Assembly (NCBI GenBank): GCA_038229875.1
Contig: JBBROA010000001.1
Coordinates: 1 to 64,000, forward strand
Direction: 5' to 3'
Length of the DNA: 64,000 bases
From: JALYUA01 sp038229875
GTDB lineage: Bacteria > Acidobacteriota > Thermoanaerobaculia > UBA5066 > Gp7-AA6
Shown: one piece after another, positions 33,066-41,492 of the stretch
Layout: the number at the start of each line of letters is the position of its first letter
Numbering within the stretch: position 1 is the first letter of the stretch
Position numbers and translations under genes: made by a program
Notes under the pieces: generated by a model
What the model was told of the DNA's origin: nothing
The model's database searches: none
Seen by the model: the letters and a program-made list of their open reading frames with translations, nothing else

Positions 33066-34370
33066 CTAGGGCTTCCCGAGCAACTCCAGCGCGGCCACGG
33101 CCAGCGACGACGCCCCCATCCGGATCGTCGCGACACGGTCGGGCGCGAACTGGGACGAGTGCAGCGACGGGAGCGGTGTGCCGTTCTTCTGGGACTCGGC
33201 GTAGCGGCCCGGCTCGACCGCACCGATCTCGAACTGCAACGCCGGGACGCCGGCGCGGCCGTACTCCGAGAAATCCTCGCCCCCCATGACCGGAGTGCCC
33301 TGCGAGACGTTCCCTTCGCCGAACGCGCGTCCGAGAGCCGCGGCGATTCGCGACGTCAGCGCCGGGTCGTTGTACGTCGCGGGCGTGGTCTCGGTCACGG
33401 CGACGGAGGGCTCCTTCGGCGCGCCTGCGGCCGCCGCTTCCGCCTTCGCGATCCGGTCGATCCCTTTCAACAGCCGCTGCCGGACCTCTTCTTTGAAGGA
33501 CCGGACGGTGATCTGCAATTTCACCTCGTCGGGAATGATGTTGTGCTTGAGCCCCCCGTGGATGGAGCCGACGGTGACGACGGCGGGATCAAACGGACTG
33601 TTCTCGCGCGCGACGAGCGTCTGGAGCGCGACGACCGTCCGGGCGGCGATCACGACGGGATCGACCGTCGTGTGCGGGTACGCGCCGTGGCCGCCGCGGC
33701 CGAAGATCGTCACGTCCACCGAATCGACATTCGCCATCGCGAATCCCGGTGTGTAGACGATCTTTCCGGAAGGGACCGTCGCCTTGTCGTGAAGGGAAAT
33801 CGCGAAGTCCGGCTTCGGGAACCGGGTGAAGAGGCCGTCCTTCAGCATGTGGAGGGCGCCCGAGCCCTTCTCTTCGCCCGGCTGTCCGATCAGGAACAGC
33901 GTCCCGCGCCACCGGTCCTTCGCCTTGACCAGGAGCGTCGCGGCGCCAATCAACGAGGTCATGTGGATGTCGTGCCCGCAAGCGTGCATCACGGGAACCG
34001 TGTTTCCGGCGTCGTCTTTCGCCGTCGTCTTGCTCGCGTAGGGAAGGCCGGTCCGCTCCTCGACCGGCAGCCCGTCCATGTCTTCCCGGATGAACACCGT
34101 CGGTCCGGGGCCGTTCTTCAGGATCGCGACGACGCCCGTGCCGCCGACGCCGGTCGTCACGTCGTAGCCGAGCTTGCGAAGCCGGTCGGCGATTTTCGCC
34201 GCTGTCTTCTCCTCGTGCATGGAGAGCTCGGGGTTCCGATGGAGGTCCATGTACAGGGTTTCGAGATCGGGCGTGAGCGCGTCGAGCGGCGCGAGCGCCG
34301 GATTGTCGGCGGGGGAGGCGGCGAGCGCGGCGGAGACGAGCATCGCCGAGGCGAAGAAGCGGACGCGCAT
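33066..34370 (-). CDS. Exported M20 family amidohydrolase
   Basis: A 434-residue zinc hydrolase of the M20D aminoacylase/carboxypeptidase type, related to IAA-amino-acid hydrolases and hippurate hydrolase. A signal peptide (RVRFFASAMLVSAALA) directs export; AGGAG precedes the ATG. Family marks are DLHRNPELSMHE, FIREDMDGLPVEE, MHACGHDIHMTSLIGAA (metal-binding Cys and His), GQPGEEKGSGAL (metal-binding Glu pair) and GGEDFSEYG. It probably cleaves N-acyl or dipeptide substrates in the periplasm. It is divergent from ampG with about 120 bp between the starts. Confidence 0.92.
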   Translation of the reverse strand: MRVRFFASAMLVSAALAASPADNPALAPLDALTPDLETLYMDLHRNPELSMHEEKTAAKIADRLRKLGYDVTTGVGGTGVVAILKNGPGPTVFIREDMDGLPVEERTGLPYASKTTAKDDAGNTVPVMHACGHDIHMTSLIGAATLLVKAKDRWRGTLFLIGQPGEEKGSGALHMLKDGLFTRFPKPDFAISLHDKATVPSGKIVYTPGFAMANVDSVDVTIFGRGGHGAYPHTTVDPVVIAARTVVALQTLVARENSPFDPAVVTVGSIHGGLKHNIIPDEVKLQITVRSFKEEVRQRLLKGIDRIAKAEAAAAGAPKEPSVAVTETTPATYNDPALTSRIAAALGRAFGEGNVSQGTPVMGGEDFSEYGRAGVPALQFEIGAVEPGRYAESQKNGTPLPSLHSSQFAPDRVATIRMGASSLAVAALELLGKP

Positions 34371-34427
34371 GGTTTCTCCTGATGAAAAGGAAGAGAGTGA
34401 CCGCTACGAGACCAGAGGCGCGCGCCG

Positions 34428-34472
34428 GTGTCAAGAAAGCGCGTGTCAAAAACCCCCGTGTCAAAAACCCCT
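34428..34472. repeat. 15-nt tandem repeat before ampG
   Basis: Three 15-nt units starting GTGTCAA at 34428, 34443 and 34458; the last two differ at one base. They lie 18 bp before the ampG start, in the shared upstream gap with the M20 gene. Confidence 0.75.
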
Positions 34473-34490
34473 GTGCGATGCTAGCGCTCG

Positions 34491-36122
34491 ATGTCGAGCG
34501 GCTCCGAGGACAAGCCCCGCCGCGTCGGAACCCTGCAGAGCCTCCGGGCGGCGATCACTTCGAGGCGCCTCGGCGCCGTCGCGATCCAGTCGTTTTCGTC
34601 CGGACTGCCGCTCGGTCTCATCTGGATCGCGCTGCCCGCCTGGCTGACCTACCGCGGCGTCGACATCAAGACCGTCGGCCTCTTCTCGCTTTCGCAGGCG
34701 CCGTGGACGTTCAAGTTTCTCTGGGCGCCGCTGATGGACCGCTACAGCCCTCGCTTTCTGGGGCGCAAGCGGTCGTGGATGATCGTGTCGCAGCTCTTCC
34801 TGCTCGCCGGAATCGCGTTCCTCGCGACGCAGTCGGCCGCGCCGCGCGTCGGGTGGGTCGCCGCGATCGCGATCTTCATCGCGTTCTGGTCCGCGTCGCA
34901 GGACATCGCGATCGACGGGTATGCCGTCGAGGTCCTCGAGCCGTCGGAAATGGGGACGGCGGTCGGGGCGCGCGTGGCGCTTTACCGCGCCGCGGTCCTT
35001 CTGGCGGGGGCGGTCGCGATCACGGCGGGACAGCGGCTCGGGTGGACGTTCGTCTTTCTGGCGCTCGCGCTCCTCTACGTTCCCCTGGCGGGCGCGGTGG
35101 TCTGGTCGCCCGAGCCGCCGGCGGTGTCGTCGGCTCCCCGCACGCTGCGCGACGCCGTCTTTGAGCCGCTGATCGGGATCTTCCGCAAGTCCCGGGCGCT
35201 CGAGATCATCGCGTTCCTCCTGCTGTACAAGTTCGGCGAAAACCTGGCGACGGCTCTGACGCGTCCGTTTCTCATTCAGAAGTGCTTCGCCCCGGAGGAC
35301 GTGGGTCTCGCCACCGCGACGATCGGCCTTATCGCGATCATCGGCGGCACGTTCTTCGGCGCGTGGACGACCGACCGGATCGGCCTCGGCCGGGCGCTCT
35401 GGGTCTTCGGGCTGATCCAGGCGGTCGGATTTCTCGGTTATGTCCTCGTCGACCAGATGACCCCCGGGATCCCGTGCGCCGCGGGGGCGGCGGGAGCGAT
35501 CACGCAGCCTCTCGCGAGCCGCCTCGTCATGTACGCGAGCGTCGGCGTCGAAAACCTCTGCCAGGGAATGGCGAACGGCGCGTTCGGCGTGCTGCTGCTG
35601 CGCCTCACCTCGAAGCAGTTTTCCGCGACCCAGTACGCCCTGTTCTCGAGCGTGTTCGCGCTCGGCCGCACGCTCGCGGGGCCGCCCGCCGGGTTTCTCG
35701 TGGATGCGATCGGCTGGACGCCGTTCTTCCTGATCAGCGTCGCCGCGTCCGTCCCGGGTCTCGTCCTGCTCTCCCGGTTTGCGCCGATCGGCGAGCGGGA
35801 GCCCGATCTGGACGTGGAGGACTTGACCCCCGCGGCTCCCGTCACCCGGGGGCGTCTGACGGCCGTCAGCGTGGCTGCCGGCGTCGCCGGATGGCTGGGC
35901 GCGATCTCGTTGTCCGCGCTGCTTGCGGCCCTGAAACAGATGCAGGCGCATCCGGGCTCGAGCTTTCCGTTCGCGGAGGAGCTCGCAAAACTCCTTTCGC
36001 CTCAAGCGACCTCAGATTGGCTTCGCCTCATCGGCCCGCTGGCCGTCGGGCTCGTCGTAGCGCTCGGCGCCGCGGCACTCGTCGCGGCGCGGAGGGGCCT
36101 CGCCGACCACGCGGGACGCTGA
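34491..36122 (+). CDS. ampG: AmpG family muropeptide permease (MFS)
   Basis: A 543-residue major-facilitator protein of the AmpG family, which imports GlcNAc-anhydroMurNAc and its peptides into the cytoplasm for recycling. The first transmembrane region SFSSGLPLGLIWIALPAWL and the loop TVGLFSLSQAPWTFKFLWAPLMDRYSP with LGRKRSWM are close to AmpG, as is SASQDIAIDGYAVE. About 14 hydrophobic segments are visible, as expected for AmpG. It is followed by the chorismate mutase gene after 34 bp, possibly by chance. Location in a window rich in amino-sugar salvage genes supports the function. Confidence 0.85.
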   Translation: MSSGSEDKPRRVGTLQSLRAAITSRRLGAVAIQSFSSGLPLGLIWIALPAWLTYRGVDIKTVGLFSLSQAPWTFKFLWAPLMDRYSPRFLGRKRSWMIVSQLFLLAGIAFLATQSAAPRVGWVAAIAIFIAFWSASQDIAIDGYAVEVLEPSEMGTAVGARVALYRAAVLLAGAVAITAGQRLGWTFVFLALALLYVPLAGAVVWSPEPPAVSSAPRTLRDAVFEPLIGIFRKSRALEIIAFLLLYKFGENLATALTRPFLIQKCFAPEDVGLATATIGLIAIIGGTFFGAWTTDRIGLGRALWVFGLIQAVGFLGYVLVDQMTPGIPCAAGAAGAITQPLASRLVMYASVGVENLCQGMANGAFGVLLLRLTSKQFSATQYALFSSVFALGRTLAGPPAGFLVDAIGWTPFFLISVAASVPGLVLLSRFAPIGEREPDLDVEDLTPAAPVTRGRLTAVSVAAGVAGWLGAISLSALLAALKQMQAHPGSSFPFAEELAKLLSPQATSDWLRLIGPLAVGLVVALGAAALVAARRGLADHAGR

Positions 36123-36156
36123 CCGCGCCGCCGAACGCGCGGGTTACAGTCTCCGC

Positions 36157-36567
36157 ATGCTGCAGGGCGTCCGTGGAGCCACGACCGTCGAGAAAAACGA
36201 CGCCGCGCAGATCGCCGACCGCACGCGCGAGCTTCTGCGGCTGCTCGTCGAAGCGAACGGAATCAAGAGCGAGGACCTCGCGAGTGCGATCTTCACCGTC
36301 ACGTCGGATCTGGACGCGGCGTTTCCCACCGTGGCGGCGAGGGCGATCGGCGGCTGGGACCAGATCGCATTGATCTGCTCGCGCGAGATTCCGGTGCCGG
36401 GGTCGCTCGGCCGCTGCATCCGGGTTCTCCTTCACTGGAACACGGAGCTCGGTCAGGGCGAGGTCCGGCACGTGTTCCTGCGGGGAGCGCGCGGCCTGCG
36501 GCCCGAGTGGTCGGTGCGGGTGCCCGGCGACGAGGAGAGCGCGCCCCAGCCGCTCGGGGCGACGTGA
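36157..36567 (+). CDS. aroH: Chorismate mutase, AroH type
   Basis: A monofunctional chorismate mutase (chorismate to prephenate) of the trimeric AroH fold, at 136 residues. Family pattern: QGVRGATTVEKND (catalytic Arg region), a helix RTRELLRLLVEANGIKSEDL, TVTSDLDAAFPTVAAR, LICSREIPVPGSLGRCIRVLLHWNT and HVFLRGARGLRPEW. The end overlaps the start of tyrA by 4 bp (GTGA), so prephenate is handed directly to the next enzyme in the tyrosine branch. Translation starts at ATG 36157. Confidence 0.93.
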   Translation: MLQGVRGATTVEKNDAAQIADRTRELLRLLVEANGIKSEDLASAIFTVTSDLDAAFPTVAARAIGGWDQIALICSREIPVPGSLGRCIRVLLHWNTELGQGEVRHVFLRGARGLRPEWSVRVPGDEESAPQPLGAT

Positions 36568-37406
36568 CGGAAGCCGCGGTGGTCGGGCTCGGGCTGATTG
36601 GCGGGTCGATCGCGCTCGAGCTCGGCGCGCCGGGATGGGACGAAGACCGCGCCGCCCGCGAGGCCGCGCGGAGGCGCGGAATCAACTCGGGCGCCTCTCT
36701 CGAGGAAACCGTCGCCGGCGCCCGGCTCGTCTTCGCCGCGGTGTCGACGGCGGCCGTTCCGGAGGTCCTGACCCGACTCGCCGGTCTCGTCCCCGGGGCA
36801 GTGCTGACCGATGCCGCCTCACTGAAGGTGCCAGTGCTCGCCGCGGCCGCCGCGCTTCCCGCCGGCATCCGGTTCGTCGGCGGCCACCCGATGGCCGGAT
36901 CCGCCACGTCCGGAATCGCGGGCGCGCGCAAGGACCTCTTCGCCGGCCGTCCCTGGCTCCTTGTGCCCGGCGCCCGGAGCGACCCCGAGTCCGTCGCTCT
37001 CGTGCGCAATCAGATTCTCCGCCTGCGCGCCATCCCGATCTCGATCGAAGCGGAAGAGCACGACGCCGCCATGACCTGGATCAGCCACCTCCCGATGGCC
37101 ATCTCCGGCGCGCTCGCGCGAGCCGTGGCGCGAGAGCTCGGCGAACGAGCCGGCCCGCTGGCAGGCCCGGGCCTGACCGAGACCACCCGCCTGGCCGGCT
37201 CCCGCCCCGAGCTCGCTCTGGAGCTCTGGCTCTCCGACCCACCGAGACTCGCCGCAGCTCTCCGCTCCATTTCCCGGGACCTCGCCAACTTCGCGGCTCA
37301 ACTCGAAAACGAAGACCGAGCCGCCATCGAAGCGTTCCTCCACGAAGCCGCCCGGGCGCGGAAGACGATCCACCCCGACAGTGAGATCCTGCCCTCGAAT
37401 GACTGA
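36564..37406 (+). CDS. tyrA: Prephenate dehydrogenase TyrA
   Basis: A 280-residue NAD(P)-dependent prephenate dehydrogenase, converting prephenate to 4-hydroxyphenylpyruvate for tyrosine. The GTG at 36564 overlaps the aroH stop and gives a dinucleotide-binding motif right at the N-terminus (VVGLGLIGGS). The family block VGGHPMAGS and the later EEHDAAMTWISHLPMAISGALA are present. The segment between the glycine-rich motif and the acidic end of beta-2 (GWDED) is about three residues shorter than usual, a minor indel. No ACT domain is present, so feedback control must lie elsewhere. Confidence 0.9.
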   Translation: MTEAAVVGLGLIGGSIALELGAPGWDEDRAAREAARRRGINSGASLEETVAGARLVFAAVSTAAVPEVLTRLAGLVPGAVLTDAASLKVPVLAAAAALPAGIRFVGGHPMAGSATSGIAGARKDLFAGRPWLLVPGARSDPESVALVRNQILRLRAIPISIEAEEHDAAMTWISHLPMAISGALARAVARELGERAGPLAGPGLTETTRLAGSRPELALELWLSDPPRLAAALRSISRDLANFAAQLENEDRAAIEAFLHEAARARKTIHPDSEILPSND

Positions 37407-37472
37407 CGCGAAGGCGGCTTCCGCGGGTCGGTTTTTTCTCCTCCAGACCGACGACAACGCGACCGTCCCGCA

Positions 37473-38414
37473 ATGACCGGAGGCCACGTTTTAGGGATCG
37501 ATGCCGGCGGCACCAAGACCCGCGCGCTCCTCGCCGACTCGACCGGGCGCGTGCTCGCCTCCGCGACGGGAGGAGGAGCGAACCTGCGCACGCACGGCGA
37601 GCTCGAGGTGGAGAAGGTCCTGCACGCGCTGGCGGAGGAAGCGGAAGCGAAGGCCGGCGTCCGGGCGGATGCCCTCGCGGTGGGAATCGCGGGTGCGGAC
37701 CGGCCCGACGACCATGCGATCCTGAGGACAATCCTCCGGCGGATCGGCTTCCGGGACCGCGTGGTGGTCACGAACGACGCGCGCATCGCGTTCGTCGCGG
37801 GCTCACCCCTTCGAGTAGGGGTGGCGCTCGTCTGCGGAACGGGCTCGATCGCCTGGGGGCGCAACGGCCGCGGGGAGATCGGGCGCGCCGGCGGCTGGGG
37901 GTGGCATCTGGGCGACGAGGGATCGGGCTTCTGGATCGGGGAGCGCGCGCTTCGCGCGGTGATGCGCGCGGGCGACGGCCGCGGCCCTCGCACGACCCTG
38001 GAAGGCGCCGTGCTCGCGCACTTCCGGCTCGGGCGGCTCGAAGAGATCGTACGGCGCGTCTACGACGGCGAGTATCCGCGCCACGAAGTCTCCCTCTTCG
38101 CCGTGCCGGTGGCGCAGGCCGCGCTCGCGGGCGACGCCGTCGCTTCCGAAATCCTTCGCGACGCCGCCGCGGAGCTCGCGCTCGCCGCCTCGAGCGTCGT
38201 GACTCTGTTGGGGCTTGCGGGCTCGGCCTACGACGTCGTCCTTTCGGGTGGAACGTTTCAGGCGCTTCCCGCCCTGCGGGAGGGGGTCGCCCGCGCCGTC
38301 GCGGCCCCCGGCGCCTCGGTGTTTCCATTGATGGAAGAGCCGGCCGTCGGCGCCGTGCGTCTCGCCATCGAGGCGCTCGGCGAGTCGGACGGCGCGATCG
38401 AACCGGCACCTTAG
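37473..38414 (+). CDS. BadF/BadG/BcrA/BcrD-type ATPase, probable GlcNAc/MurNAc kinase
   Basis: A 313-residue actin-fold kinase of the BadF family. The phosphate-1 motif GIDAGGTKTRALLADS is at the N-terminus, the second motif VVVTNDARIAFVAG near residue 90, and the glycine-rich ALVCGTGSIAWGRN near 115; DEGSGFWIGERAL is shared with N-acetylglucosamine kinases. Members include human NAGK and clostridial MurK, which phosphorylates MurNAc and GlcNAc. Followed within 30 bp by a ChbG-like gene and then nagB, it likely supplies GlcNAc-6-P or MurNAc-6-P (the MurQ substrate). Specificity cannot be read from sequence. Confidence 0.87.
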   Translation: MTGGHVLGIDAGGTKTRALLADSTGRVLASATGGGANLRTHGELEVEKVLHALAEEAEAKAGVRADALAVGIAGADRPDDHAILRTILRRIGFRDRVVVTNDARIAFVAGSPLRVGVALVCGTGSIAWGRNGRGEIGRAGGWGWHLGDEGSGFWIGERALRAVMRAGDGRGPRTTLEGAVLAHFRLGRLEEIVRRVYDGEYPRHEVSLFAVPVAQAALAGDAVASEILRDAAAELALAASSVVTLLGLAGSAYDVVLSGGTFQALPALREGVARAVAAPGASVFPLMEEPAVGAVRLAIEALGESDGAIEPAP

Positions 38415-38444
38415 ACGAATGACGAACAAACGCGAGCGCTTCTC

Positions 38445-39200
38445 ATGAAACGACTGATCGTCAACGCGGACGACTACGGCCGCACGGCGGGAATCAACGA
38501 GGGCACGATCGACGCGCACCTGCGGGGGATCGTCACCTCGACGACCGTGATGATCCTGGAAAGCGCGGCGGCCGAAGGGATCGAGCTCGCCCTCCGGACC
38601 GCCCCGCGACTCTCGCTCGGAATCCACTGCGTCCTGACAGGCGCAGGCCCTCCGGGTTCTCCCGCGTTACGGCTGAAGACGCTCGCGCCGGCCGGGGTCT
38701 TCGCGAGAAATGCCGAGGCGCTTCCGGGAACGATCGACCCGGAGGAAGTCCGCGCGGAAATTTCCGCACAGATCGAGCGCTTCGAATCGCTCGCCGGCCG
38801 CCCGCCTTCGCATCTCGACTCCCACCACCACTCCGCGCTGCATCCGTCGATTCAGCCGATCTTCGCCGCCATCGCGGCGGAGCGCGGGCTTCCGGTCCGC
38901 GCGTCGAGTCCGGCCGCCGCCGCCGCCCTCCGCAGTCGCGGGCTCCGCGTGCCGGACCGATTCTTCGATGGGTTCTACGCGGAAGGGGCAACGGTCGAGA
39001 ACCTGTGCCGGCTGATCTCCGATCTTCCAGAAGGAACCTCCGAGCTCATGTGCCATCCGGGCTATCCGGACGCCGAGCTCCTCGCCGGCAGCACCTACGC
39101 CCGCGAGCGCGCGCGGGAAGTGGACGCTCTCTGCGATCCCTCCGTGCGCGCGAGGTTGGCCGATCGGGGCGTGGATCTCGTCGCGTTCGACGCGCTGTGA
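38445..39200 (+). CDS. ChbG/HpnK family carbohydrate deacetylase
   Basis: A 251-residue member of the YdjC-like family, which includes ChbG (removes acetyl groups from chitooligosaccharides) and HpnK. The catalytic metal site shows in IVNADDYGRTAGINEG (residues 5-20) and HLDSHHHSALHP (about 124-135), and the family block GVFARNAEALPGTIDPEEVRAE lies between. A C-terminal ELMCHPGYPDAEL completes the pattern. It lies between the BadF-type kinase and nagB, 30 bp and 17 bp from them, so deacetylation of GlcNAc-type sugars before or after phosphorylation is a logical role; it might stand in for the unseen NagA. Confidence 0.88.
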   Translation: MKRLIVNADDYGRTAGINEGTIDAHLRGIVTSTTVMILESAAAEGIELALRTAPRLSLGIHCVLTGAGPPGSPALRLKTLAPAGVFARNAEALPGTIDPEEVRAEISAQIERFESLAGRPPSHLDSHHHSALHPSIQPIFAAIAAERGLPVRASSPAAAAALRSRGLRVPDRFFDGFYAEGATVENLCRLISDLPEGTSELMCHPGYPDAELLAGSTYARERAREVDALCDPSVRARLADRGVDLVAFDAL

Positions 39201-39217
39201 GGGGAAGGGTCCCGCCT

Positions 39218-39934
39218 ATGGAGATCCGCGTCTTCGAAAGCGCGGGGGAGGTCGCGCGGGAGGCGGCGGAGCGGATCGGGGGTGCGCTGCGGCAACGCGG
39301 GCCTCGTGTTCTCGTCCTGGCGTCCGGGAAGACAATGGTCCCCGTCTACCGCGAGCTCGTCCGGCGACACCGGGCCGGACTGGCGCCGTTTTCGAGAGTC
39401 ATGACGTTCAATCTCGACGAGCTGGCGGTTCCCGCGGCCGATCCGCGCAGCTTCCGCACGTTCATGGACCGTCACCTGTTTTCGCGTGTCGATCTCGACC
39501 CCCGCCGCGTGGGATTTCTGCGCGGCAACGCCCGGGACGCCCTTGCCGAGTGCGCCCGTTACGAGGAGGAGCTCGCCCGGGCCGGCGGAGCGGACCTCGC
39601 GCTCGTCGGAATCGGAGTCAACGGCCACGTGGCTTACCTCGAACCGGGCGAGTCCCTCGCTCCGGTGACGTCGCCGGTCCGGCTCTCGGCAGAAACGCGC
39701 CGGACGCTCGCCGCCGACGGTGTCGTCCCGCCGCCCCGACGGGCACTGACGATGGGGATCGAAACCATCCTCTCCGCGCGGGCGATCCTTCTGGTCGCGA
39801 CAGGACGAAGCAAAGCCGCCGCGATCGCGTGTGGTCTGAGAGGCCCGGTGACGGGAAAGTGTCCGGCCTCCTATCTGTCGCTCCATCCGAAGCTGACGGT
39901 CCTGCTCGACCGTTCAGCCGCGCGGCACCTCTAG
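39218..39934 (+). CDS. nagB: Glucosamine-6-phosphate deaminase NagB
   Basis: A 238-residue isomerase-deaminase turning glucosamine-6-phosphate into fructose-6-phosphate and ammonia. Family marks are LVLASGKTMVPVYREL (phosphate-binding), FNLDELAVPAADPRSF, the active-site GIGVNGHVAYLEPGE and TMGIETILSARAILLVATG. The usual aspartate before GH in GPDGH is replaced by asparagine here (GVNGH), a variation found in other members. It closes the kinase-deacetylase-nagB cluster and so the amino-sugar route into glycolysis. A translational start at ATG 39218 follows a weak GAGGGG site. Confidence 0.9.
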   Translation: MEIRVFESAGEVAREAAERIGGALRQRGPRVLVLASGKTMVPVYRELVRRHRAGLAPFSRVMTFNLDELAVPAADPRSFRTFMDRHLFSRVDLDPRRVGFLRGNARDALAECARYEEELARAGGADLALVGIGVNGHVAYLEPGESLAPVTSPVRLSAETRRTLAADGVVPPPRRALTMGIETILSARAILLVATGRSKAAAIACGLRGPVTGKCPASYLSLHPKLTVLLDRSAARHL

Positions 39935-39984
39935 CGCGAGGACCTCTTACGGAATCTTCGCCGACCTAGCCGCCCCCATCCCAA

Positions 39985-40005
39985 CCCTCTCCCGCCGGGA
40001 GAGGG
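39985..40005. terminator. Hairpin after nagB
   Basis: CCCTCTCCC and GGGAGAGGG form a near-perfect stem 50 bp past nagB. No T-run follows. A similar CCTCTCC/GGAGAGG hairpin stands at 58746-58769, so this may be a dispersed palindrome type as well. Confidence 0.45.
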
Positions 40006-40107
40006 AGCGGAGCTGCGCTTTCGTCGAGCTGGTGGCTAAGCGGGAGCCGCAGCGAACGAAGGGACGAGGCGAGCGGTCGAGGCCGCATCCGGCCGAGCCG
40101 CTCGCCG

Positions 40108-40131
40108 GTGCCTTCGCCGCAGCGAAGGCAC
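40108..40131. repeat. 10-bp perfect hairpin near the glycosyltransferase 3' end
   Basis: GTGCCTTCGC (40108-40117) and GCGAAGGCAC (40122-40131) with a 4-nt loop lie 25 bp past the minus-strand glycosyltransferase stop. The 222-bp gap 39935-40156 holds this, the nagB hairpin and no gene. Confidence 0.6.
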
Positions 40132-40156
40132 GTCCCGCAGTGAGCGGAGGCGACGT

Positions 40157-41410
40157 TTACCCCGCGAGTGCGCTCGATCCGGGGGCTTCGGCGCCTCGCG
40201 CTTCGATCGCTTCATCGAGGAGACGGCGGATTCCGGACCACGTTTTTTCCCAGGAGATCCGGGAGAGGAACGCATCCACGCGCGCGATCCGCTCCTCCGC
40301 GTTCTCGGCGAGCGCCGCTTCCACGGCCGCAACGAACTCGGGAACCGTGTCGGCGATCCGGGCCAGACCCTGCTGGCCGTACGGGCGGACGACGTCGCGG
40401 ATCGAGGTGGAGACCACGGGCTTGCCCGCGGCGAGGTACTCCGGCGTCTTGGTCGGGCTGATGAATTTCGTGGATTCGTTCTTCGCGAAGGGAAGCAGCG
40501 CCACGTCCCAGCCCGCGACGTAAGACGGCAGATCCTTGTAGGCCTTGCCTCCGAGGCGATGAACGTTCGGAAGCGCGGGGAAGCTCGACGGATCGATCTT
40601 GCACGTGGGACCCAGGAACACGAGCTGCCAGTCGGGCCGCGCCTGCGCGATTCCGCGGACGAGCCCGAGGTCCATCCTCTCGTCGATGACACCGAAGAAC
40701 CCGAGACGGGGCCGCGCGATCGGTGCCTGGTCGGCCGGGTCCGCGGAGATCTGTCGCGCGCTTGCGAAGTGCTTTACGTCGACGCTACTCGGAAACGCGT
40801 GGACGTTCGGGTGCAGGTTCTGCTTGGCCTCGTAAAGGCTCTGGCCGCCGGTCAAGACGAGGTCCGCCCGGACGAGGAGCTCCGCCTCACGCTCCCGAAG
40901 CGCCTTCGGAGCGCCGGAAAAGGCGGACAGCTCGTCCATGCAGTCGTAGACGATCGTGAGGGGTTCTAAGTGCCGGGAGAAGCCAAGCGCCATCGGCGTG
41001 TAGTACCAGAGCACGTAGCGGCGAATCGCGTAGCGCCGCAGAAGCTCGTCTAAGAGGTCTTTCTGCAGCGAGGTCACCTCGTCCGGCTCGAGCCCCTCCG
41101 GAATCCGGGGGACGACGACGTGCACGCCGTTCTCGCGCAGCGAGATCGACAGCGTCGGGGAAATCCCGGGCGCAAATTCGGGTTCTTCGACGTAAAAAAC
41201 GCGCGAGTCGCGGGCGAAGCGCGTGAGCAGATGTTGGGGACGCTGGAACACGAAGTCCCAGCGTAAATGCGAGATGCAGAGGACATCGGGCGCGGGCGAT
41301 GCCGCAGCCGAAGGATTCTTGCGGGTTTTGACGGGGACTTCGGCGGCGAGGGAGGTCACGGAAGCGGGGACACGGTTCCCTCGCGGCGTTTGGATGGCTC
41401 GGTTTTCCAT
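40157..41410 (-). CDS. Glycosyltransferase (GT1/GT4-like, GT-B fold)
   Basis: A 417-residue cytosolic glycosyltransferase, last gene of the galactose operon. After a 40-residue polar lead, the GT-B fold begins at PDVLCISHLRWDFVFQRPQHLLTRFA. The nucleotide-sugar half shows RPRLGFFGVIDERMDLGL, WQLVFLGPTC, VHRLGGKAYKDLPSYVAGWDVALLPF, and KTPEYLAAGKPVVSTSI, the conserved E-x7-E-like region of GT1/GT4 enzymes. The acceptor is unknown. A UDP-galactopyranose-mutase-like gene elsewhere in the window (60026-61510) suggests that UDP-galactose or its furanose form could be the donor, but this is inference. Confidence 0.83.
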   Translation of the reverse strand: MENRAIQTPRGNRVPASVTSLAAEVPVKTRKNPSAAASPAPDVLCISHLRWDFVFQRPQHLLTRFARDSRVFYVEEPEFAPGISPTLSISLRENGVHVVVPRIPEGLEPDEVTSLQKDLLDELLRRYAIRRYVLWYYTPMALGFSRHLEPLTIVYDCMDELSAFSGAPKALREREAELLVRADLVLTGGQSLYEAKQNLHPNVHAFPSSVDVKHFASARQISADPADQAPIARPRLGFFGVIDERMDLGLVRGIAQARPDWQLVFLGPTCKIDPSSFPALPNVHRLGGKAYKDLPSYVAGWDVALLPFAKNESTKFISPTKTPEYLAAGKPVVSTSIRDVVRPYGQQGLARIADTVPEFVAAVEAALAENAEERIARVDAFLSRISWEKTWSGIRRLLDEAIEARGAEAPGSSALAG

Positions 41411-41492
41411 GCGGGAGAGTGTTTCAAGATCCGTGCCGGTTGTAGACCTCTCAGCGCGTACGACTTAGGGCCCCCGGGAGGTCGTGTCCTGG

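Noticed and set aside
36564..37406. Truncated cofactor domain in TyrA
   Set aside because: Only about three residues are missing between the glycine-rich motif and the acidic end of beta-2; both functional elements are present, so it is ordinary variation.
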